Shown here piece after piece: positions 40,748 to 45,412 of a stretch of DNA of 45,412 nt. How positions within the stretch are numbered: the first letter of the stretch is position 1; every line of letters begins with the position of its first letter. Made by a program: the position numbers and the translations under genes. Source of the stretch: Streptomyces geranii. Its GTDB lineage: Bacteria; Actinomycetota; Actinomycetes; Streptomycetales; Streptomycetaceae. Under the pieces are notes generated by a model. That model was not told the DNA's origin. It did no database searches and saw nothing but the letters and a program-made list of their open reading frames with translations. The DNA lies in the NCBI RefSeq assembly GCF_002954775.1, contig NZ_PJME01000067.1, positions 1 through 45,412 on the forward strand. Direction: 5' to 3'.

Positions 40748-40766
40748 TTGCCGACCGGTACGGATA
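40748..40766. promoter_or_regulatory. CCGACCGGTACGGAT site before the GntR/UTRA gene
   Basis: It matches the molybdoenzyme upstream site at 38531-38545 over 15 bases and lies directly before the GntR start at 40772. It may be the regulator's own operator or promoter element. If transcription starts close to the GTG, the mRNA would be leaderless. Confidence 0.5.
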
Positions 40767-40771
40767 CCTCC

Positions 40772-41521
40772 GTGACCTCCTTCGCGCCCGACTCGATCGT
40801 CCTGAACCGCAAGTTGCCGCTCTGGTACCAGGTTTCGCAGTCCCTGCGCGCCTCGATCCTGGGCCGCTCGGCCCGGGACCCGCTGCGGCTGCCCACCGAG
40901 GAGCAGTTGGCGGGGCACTACGGCGTGAGTGTGCTGACCATGCGGCAGGCGCTGAAGGAGCTGGAGGACGAGGGCCTGATCAGCCGCCACCGCAGGCGCG
41001 GCACCTTCATCGAGCCGGACGCCCGACGCGGCGCTCCCGTACGGCTGTTGGGTTCGGTCGACGCGATCGTCGCCCAGCAGTCCGGCATGACGACCGAACT
41101 CCTCGACCACGGCAGCGTCCCCGTGCCCGCCGAACTCGCCGAGCACTTCCCGGACTTGGCGGAGGTGGCCACGTACCACCGGCTGCGCGGCGACGAGGAG
41201 ACCGGCGAACCGACCAACCACGCCCGCAACTACGTCCGTCCGGAACTGGCGGCGCGCATCGACCGCGACGACCTGCTCCGCTGGCCGATGACCAAGGTGC
41301 TGCGTGACTCCGTGGGCGCGGACATCGCCCGCATCACGGACACCGTCGAGGCCCGCCTCGCGGACCCGGAGACGGCGCGCCTCCTCCGGGTCCCGCTGCT
41401 CAGCCCGATCCTGCACTACACGGGCGTCGCGTACGACGGAGCGGGCCGCGTCCTGGACGTCGCGGTCATCCACTACCGGGGCGACCGCTTCTCCTTCACG
41501 GTGACCTTGGACGCGACCTAG
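40772..41521 (+). CDS. GntR-family regulator with UTRA domain
   Basis: A 249-residue HutC-type regulator. It has an N-terminal winged helix ('PLWYQVSQSLRASILGR', 'EQLAGHYGVSVLTMRQALKE', 'RRGTFIE') and a UTRA effector domain from about residue 85. The GTG at 40772 gives the standard length; a TTG at 40748 would add eight residues across the putative operator. It lies 27 bases after hmgA in the same direction, so it may regulate aromatic acid catabolism. That link is positional. Confidence 0.85.
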   Translation: MTSFAPDSIVLNRKLPLWYQVSQSLRASILGRSARDPLRLPTEEQLAGHYGVSVLTMRQALKELEDEGLISRHRRRGTFIEPDARRGAPVRLLGSVDAIVAQQSGMTTELLDHGSVPVPAELAEHFPDLAEVATYHRLRGDEETGEPTNHARNYVRPELAARIDRDDLLRWPMTKVLRDSVGADIARITDTVEARLADPETARLLRVPLLSPILHYTGVAYDGAGRVLDVAVIHYRGDRFSFTVTLDAT

Positions 41522-41549
41522 CGGATGGGACGGCAGGGGCCGTCGTACG

Positions 41550-42725
41550 ATGCCCAGCGTGACGCCCGACGACGACGCTCCGCTGCTCGCGGACCTCATG
41601 CCGTGGTCCGTCGCACCGCCACGGCTGGGCCGGGGGTGGCCGACGGCACCCGACGCGGCATCCCTGAAAGCGCGCTGGGACGCCCTCCTCAAGGCCGAAG
41701 GCCCGGACCGCGAGGCCCTGTTCGAACCGACACGCGCCCGCACCCCGCACTCGGCGGTCGGCCAGCTGCCGGGCAGACACAGCGGCACGGAGAAGCTCGC
41801 CCGCGCCACCGGCCCCTGCGCGGAGCCGGTACGGGTCCTGCGGGCGCCCTTCGACGAGCAGTGGCTGATCCCGGACCACCGGCTGATCGACGCGGCCCGC
41901 CCGGAGTTGTGGCGCGTGGCGGACGAACGGCAGGTGTTCGTGGTCGAGGCACCGCCCCCTCCCCCGGCCTCGGCCGGCCCCCTCCTCCTGGCCTCACCCC
42001 TGCTGCCGCTGCTCCGCCCGGGCCGCGTCCGCCCGCTGTACCGACGCCCGGACGGCACCGAACCCAACCTGGCCCCGGGCCTGTTGGCCCACCTGGCCAC
42101 CCGCCTGGGCCACCGGCCCGACCCGCTCGACGTCCTCGCCTGGACCCTGACCGCGGTACGCCCGGGCCTCGCCGTCCCGCTCACCGCCGACCCCGAACTC
42201 TGGTCGCGGGGCGTGGAGTTGGGCCACCGGGTGCTGTGGCTGATGCGCCGCAACGGCGACCGCCCCAAACTCCCCGGCGGCCGACGCCCGTACGTCCGCG
42301 CCCCGTTGCCCACCCGCCCGGTCACCGTCCACTACGACCGCGACGAGGAGACCCTCCAGGTCGACGAGGGCCGGATCTCCCCGGTACCGCCGGAGGCCTG
42401 GGACTTCGAGGTGGGCGGGGTGCGGGTCCTTGAGGAGTGGCTGGCGGTACGGGTGGGGGGTCCGGTCGAGCCGGGGACGCTGGAGGCGATCCGCCCGGCG
42501 ACCTGGCCGCAGACCTGGACCTCCGAGCTGCTGGAGCTGATCACCGTACTGGCGCTTTTGGCGGAACTGCGCCCGCAGCGCGACGAGTTGGAGGTGCGGG
42601 ACCCGATCACGGCAGCAGAGCTACGAACGGCGGGCGTCCTGCCGGTACCGGACAGGGCACGCAGACCGGCCTCGGTCCTGGACCACCAGGAGGAAGGCCC
42701 GGAGGGCCAGTTCACGCTGCTGTGA
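41550..42725 (+). CDS. Stand-alone protein resembling type ISP restriction enzyme C-terminal domain
   Basis: A 391-residue protein. The segments 'RPDPLDVLAWTLTAVRPGLA', 'VPLTADPELWSRGVELGHRV' and 'FEVGGVRVLEEWLAVR' resemble, from memory, the C-terminal target-recognition region of LlaBIII-like type ISP restriction-modification enzymes. The nuclease, helicase and methyltransferase domains are absent: no Walker motifs and no NPPY appear in this gene or its neighbours. It may be a solitary specificity domain, a relic, or an independent protein of that fold. It starts 29 bases after the GntR gene at ATG 41550 (GTG 41559 is an alternative). Confidence 0.6.
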   Translation: MPSVTPDDDAPLLADLMPWSVAPPRLGRGWPTAPDAASLKARWDALLKAEGPDREALFEPTRARTPHSAVGQLPGRHSGTEKLARATGPCAEPVRVLRAPFDEQWLIPDHRLIDAARPELWRVADERQVFVVEAPPPPPASAGPLLLASPLLPLLRPGRVRPLYRRPDGTEPNLAPGLLAHLATRLGHRPDPLDVLAWTLTAVRPGLAVPLTADPELWSRGVELGHRVLWLMRRNGDRPKLPGGRRPYVRAPLPTRPVTVHYDRDEETLQVDEGRISPVPPEAWDFEVGGVRVLEEWLAVRVGGPVEPGTLEAIRPATWPQTWTSELLELITVLALLAELRPQRDELEVRDPITAAELRTAGVLPVPDRARRPASVLDHQEEGPEGQFTLL

Positions 42726-42737
42726 CCCACCTGCCTT

Positions 42738-42798
42738 CAGGGGCGCGGGGAAGTGCACGTTCCAGGGGCGCGGGGAACTGCGCGACAAGCCACGGCGA
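42738..42798. repeat. Two head-to-tail copies of the GGGGCGCGGGGAA intergenic repeat
   Basis: CAGGGGCGCGGGGAA occurs at 42738-42752 and again at 42763-42777, the second continuing as CTGCGCGACAAGCCACGG. The copies lie between two convergent genes (type ISP-like and TetR). This is the same family as the repeats at 4841, 18859 and 25571. Confidence 0.75.
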
Positions 42799-42825
42799 GC
42801 CCGCGCCCAACGCACAACCCCCACC

Positions 42826-43527
42826 CTAGAACCCGCCCAACACCCGCAACACCATCCGCTCGAACACCCCCTCCAGATCAATCGGCCCGGAGTCCTCCAC
42901 AAACGCCGCAGCCAGCCTCGGATACCCCCCGCCGGCCACCTGCCCCCCGAGATAAGCCCCCCGCACCGCGTTCTCCCGCTCCTCCGACCACGGCAACGAC
43001 CGCACCCGCTCCGCCGTCGCCAACTCGTTGCCGACGTACGTCGTCACCATGCCGTTGAGCATCGCGATCAGCTCGAACTTCGTGCCGTACGTCCCATCGA
43101 ACGGGTCGAGGCAGGTCAGGCAGTGTTCGAGATAGCGCAGGGCGTTGGGGCTGAAGCCGTACACCGGTGACATCAGGCGCGGCAGCCACGGATGCCGGAC
43201 CATCAACGCACGCGTCTGGTGCGCGACCCGCACCATGTCCGCCCGCCAGTCCCCCGACGGCTCCCACAACTCGTGCTCGCCGCTGATCGCGTCAACCATC
43301 AGCTCGTGCAGGTCCTCCTTGCGGGGGACGTAGTTGTAGAGCGACATCGTGCCGCAGCCCAGTTCGGCGGCGACGTGCCGCATCGAGACCGCGTCGAGCC
43401 CCTGCGCGTCCGCGATCCGCACCCCGGCCTCCGCGATGTCGGCACGGCTGTACGCGGCCTTGGGGCCACGGCCCGCACGTTCGGGACGGGCCCAGATCAC
43501 TTCGGGTACGACGGCACGGCCGGCCAT
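42826..43527 (-). CDS. TetR-family repressor of the ABC exporter
   Basis: A 233-residue TetR protein with helix-turn-helix 'SMRHVAAELGCGTMSLYNYV' and a TetR_C_1-type ligand domain, the layout common in regulators of drug exporters. It is divergent from the ABC ATPase gene, with 64 bases between starts containing an operator palindrome. The ATG at 43525-43527 has GAGGTGAT upstream, and TACGAT about 22 bases further up could be its -10. It most likely represses both itself and the exporter until a toxic substrate binds. Confidence 0.88.
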   Translation of the reverse strand: MAGRAVVPEVIWARPERAGRGPKAAYSRADIAEAGVRIADAQGLDAVSMRHVAAELGCGTMSLYNYVPRKEDLHELMVDAISGEHELWEPSGDWRADMVRVAHQTRALMVRHPWLPRLMSPVYGFSPNALRYLEHCLTCLDPFDGTYGTKFELIAMLNGMVTTYVGNELATAERVRSLPWSEERENAVRGAYLGGQVAGGGYPRLAAAFVEDSGPIDLEGVFERMVLRVLGGF

Positions 43528-43555
43528 TGATCATCACCTCGACCACCCATCGTAG

Positions 43556-43617
43556 TTACGTACAGCGTACGTAGTGCGCTATGGTCGCCACATGACCACA
43601 ACTACGTACGCTGTACT
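43556..43617. promoter_or_regulatory. Paired ACGTAC-N3-GTACGT operators at the TetR/ABC promoter
   Basis: ACGTAC-AGC-GTACGT (43558-43572) is a perfect palindrome. Its flanked form, 43560-43575, is repeated exactly in inverted orientation at 43601-43616. TATGGT (43580-43585) between them is a -10 seven bases before the ATPase ATG at 43592, suggesting a leaderless transcript. The second operator therefore lies inside the ATPase coding sequence, at about codons 4-9. Confidence 0.8.
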
Positions 43618-44539
43618 TAGTGAGGGGCTGGAGAAGTCCTTCGGGAAGGTCCGTGCGGTACGCGGGCTGGACCTGGCGGTGGCCGAGGGAACCGTGTGCG
43701 GGCTGCTCGGGCCGAACGGCGCGGGCAAGACCACGGCGGTACGGCTGCTCACCACGCTGCTGCGGCCCGACGGGGGCTCGGCGCGGATCGCGGGGCACGA
43801 CCTGGTGCGGGAGCCGGCCGCCGTACGGCGCCGGATCGGTGTCACCGGGCAGTACGCGTCGGTCGACGGGGACCTCACCGGCCGCGAGAACCTGCGCCTG
43901 TTCGCCCGGCTGCACCGGGTCAGGGGCCCCGCCGCACGAGTCGGCGAACTCCTCGACCGCTTCGGCCTGTCGGAGGCCGCCGACCGCCCCGCGTCCACCT
44001 ACTCGGGCGGGATGCGCCGCCGCCTCGACCTCGCGGCGAGCCTGGTCGAACGGCCCGACGTCCTCTTCCTGGACGAGCCGACGACGGGGCTCGACCCGGC
44101 CGCGCGCAACCAGATCTGGGCTGCGGTGCGGGGACTGAAGGACGAGGGTACGACCGTCCTCCTGACCACCCAGTATCTGGAGGAGGCCGACCAACTCGCC
44201 GACGAGATCGCCCTGGTGGAGCACGGGCGGGTCGCGCACTCCGGTTCGCCCGACCAGCTCAAGGCGCTCATCGGGTCGTACGCGGAGGTCGTGGTCGCCG
44301 ATGCCGACGCGCTGGTCGGCGCGGCCGGGATCCTCGATCAACTCACGGGATCGGAACCGGTGCTGGACCGCGACCGGCTCACCGCCGGCGCGGTCACCAC
44401 CGACCCGACGGTGACCCTGCCCCGGCTGGTGCGCGAACTCGACGCCGGGGGTGTGGCGTTGCTCGATGTGAGTTTGCGTCCGCCGACCCTCGACGATGTC
44501 TTTCTCCGGCTGACGGAGCGTAAGGAGCTTGCGGTATGA
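43592..44539 (+). CDS. ABC transporter ATP-binding protein, daunorubicin-resistance (DrrA) type
   Basis: A 315-residue ATPase with Walker A 'GPNGAGKTT', Q-loop 'VTGQYASVD', signature 'YSGGMRRRLDLAA', Walker B 'VLFLDEPTTGLDP' and H-loop 'LLTTQYLEEAD', plus the C-terminal DUF4162-like region of DrrA exporters. It powers efflux through the ABC-2 permease encoded next (ATGA overlap at 44536-44539). The ATG at 43592 lies seven bases after a -10; codons 4-9 (T-T-Y-A-V-L region) carry the second TetR operator. A GTG at 43574 is a less likely start. Confidence 0.92.
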   Translation: MTTTTYAVLSEGLEKSFGKVRAVRGLDLAVAEGTVCGLLGPNGAGKTTAVRLLTTLLRPDGGSARIAGHDLVREPAAVRRRIGVTGQYASVDGDLTGRENLRLFARLHRVRGPAARVGELLDRFGLSEAADRPASTYSGGMRRRLDLAASLVERPDVLFLDEPTTGLDPAARNQIWAAVRGLKDEGTTVLLTTQYLEEADQLADEIALVEHGRVAHSGSPDQLKALIGSYAEVVVADADALVGAAGILDQLTGSEPVLDRDRLTAGAVTTDPTVTLPRLVRELDAGGVALLDVSLRPPTLDDVFLRLTERKELAV

Positions 44540-45412
44540 GCGCGTTGACCTCCGCCAAGTCCAAGTCCAACTCCAAGTCGACGTCCGACTCCACTGCTTC
44601 GGCCTCGGCTCTGGTGTTCGACGGTTCGGCCATGGTGGGCCGGCATCTGCGGCGGTTGCGGCACAACCCGGGGCTGCTGATCCTCACCCAGACCATGCCG
44701 ATCACGATGCTGCTGTTCTTCGGGTACGTCTTCGGCAGCGCCGTCGCGATGCCCGGCGCGGACTACCGGGCCTTCCTGGTACCCGGCCTGCTGGTGGCGA
44801 CCGCCGCCAACGGCATCATGACCGGGATGTTCCAGGCGGCCCAGGACACCCACCGGGGCGTGACCGACCGGCTCCGTACGCTGCCGATCAGCCGGGCCGC
44901 CGTACCGCTGGGGCAGGCTCTCGCGGACCTCGTGGTCACCAGTGCCGGGACCGTGCCGTTGCTGCTGGTCGGGCTGGCGGTGGGGTGGCGGATCGAGGGG
45001 TCCGTGCTGGGGGCGGTGGGCGCGGTGGGGCTGTTGCTGCTCTTCCGGTTCGCGATGACGTGCGCGGGGATCTGTCTGGGGCTGCTGTCGCGGAGCGAGG
45101 AGGCGGCTGGGCAGTTGGGGAGTGCGACGTTCGTTCTGCCGCTGCTGTCGAACGCGTACATTCCGACGGGTGGGTTGCCCGGTTGGCTGCGGGTGGTGGC
45201 GGAGTGGAATCCGATCAGCGCGGTGAGTACGGCGCTGAGGAGTCTGTTCGGGAACGCGCCGACGCCGGAGGTGGGGGCTTGGCCGGTGACGCCCGATGGG
45301 GCGGTGGGCGCCGTCGACGCGGGGGCCGTCGTGCCCGCGAAGGTCAGGGTGCCCCAGCTGGGGAGGTCGTCGTTGCTTCCCTCCACGACCCGGGTGCCGC
45401 CGGTGCCCCGGA
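44536..45412 (+). CDS. ABC-2 type permease, running off the window edge
   Basis: The frame starts with ATG overlapping the ATPase stop and stays open to the window end (292 codons). After a Ser/Lys-rich tail of about 30 residues come five predicted helices ('LTQTMPITMLLFFGYVFGSA', 'FLVPGLLVATAANGIMTG', 'LVVTSAGTVPLLLVGLAVGW', 'GAVGLLLLFRFAMTCAGICL', 'ATFVLPLLSNAYIPTGGLP') and the family motif 'WNPISAVSTALRSLFGN'. A sixth helix normally follows within about 20 residues. Here, beyond about 45290, the translation is Val/Pro/Ala-rich with no helix, so the end may be altered (see findings). Confidence 0.82.
   Translation, partial: MSALTSAKSKSNSKSTSDSTASASALVFDGSAMVGRHLRRLRHNPGLLILTQTMPITMLLFFGYVFGSAVAMPGADYRAFLVPGLLVATAANGIMTGMFQAAQDTHRGVTDRLRTLPISRAAVPLGQALADLVVTSAGTVPLLLVGLAVGWRIEGSVLGAVGAVGLLLLFRFAMTCAGICLGLLSRSEEAAGQLGSATFVLPLLSNAYIPTGGLPGWLRVVAEWNPISAVSTALRSLFGNAPTPEVGAWPVTPDGAVGAVDAGAVVPAKVRVPQLGRSSLLPSTTRVPPVPR

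Noticed and set aside
38471..42325. Minus-strand open frame extending the molybdoenzyme to 2036 residues
   Set aside because: The real start is at 38470 with a strong ribosome-binding site. The extension runs antisense through TetR, hmgA, GntR and the type ISP-like gene.

Overview
The window is a piece of high-GC actinobacterial chromosome, almost certainly Streptomyces. Third codon positions are nearly all G or C, GTG starts are common, and transcriptional regulators of the TetR, GntR, ArsR and MerR families are dense. Short GC-rich intergenic repeats of a kind I recall from Streptomyces chromosomes recur. From memory the gene content resembles the conserved gluconate-to-homogentisate stretch of the Streptomyces core chromosome; I could not check this. 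Both window edges cut genes: the N-terminus of an IS5-type transposase on the left and an ABC-2 permease on the right.

Region 1 (1-4.8 kb): an insertion-sequence end abuts a gluconate/L-idonate operon. gntR is divergent from gntK-gntP-idnO-idnD: uptake by GntP, idonate to 5-ketogluconate to gluconate by IdnD and IdnO, then phosphorylation by GntK. A palindromic operator lies in the divergent gap. Region 2 (4.9-9.1 kb, minus strand): a molybdopterin oxidoreductase overlapping its cytochrome b partner, an APC-type permease, and a helical protein of unknown role. Region 3 (9.4-13 kb): a DMT-type membrane protein overlapping a NUDIX hydrolase out of frame, two DUF202 membrane proteins, a quinone-oxidoreductase-like protein and a histidine-rich metal-binding protein.

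Region 4 (13-19 kb): a phosphotransferase plus acyl-CoA dehydrogenase pair, a TetR regulator and an SDR. These are probably one regulon, because ATACCGACCGGT operators precede both the pair and the SDR. A secreted peptidoglycan-binding protein and an ArsR-like regulator sit between. Region 5 (19-27 kb): a NamZ-like exo-muramidase, an alpha/beta hydrolase, a secreted penicillin-acylase-type Ntn hydrolase, a zinc-ribbon orphan, an Rnl5-type RNA ligase and SoxR. Region 6 (27-31 kb): MaoC hydratase with TetR, a YiaA/B membrane protein, and a second acyl-CoA dehydrogenase divergent from its own TetR, with clear palindromes at the promoters.

Region 7 (31-36 kb): an ArsR regulator, EamA and MFS exporters separated by a large inverted repeat, and a CitMHS citrate transporter. 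Region 8 (36-42.7 kb): a formate-dehydrogenase-like molybdoenzyme, TetR, homogentisate dioxygenase (hmgA), a GntR/UTRA regulator, and a stand-alone protein resembling the target-recognition domain of type ISP restriction-modification enzymes. Region 9 (42.8-45.4 kb): TetR divergent from a daunorubicin-resistance-type ABC exporter, with duplicated operators, one inside the ATPase coding sequence.

I saw no tRNA, rRNA, CRISPR array, prophage or biosynthetic megasynthase. The most unusual items are the orphan type ISP recognition domain, the shared ATACCGACCGGT sites, several likely leaderless regulator promoters overlapped by operators, and the abnormal end of the ABC permease at the right edge.
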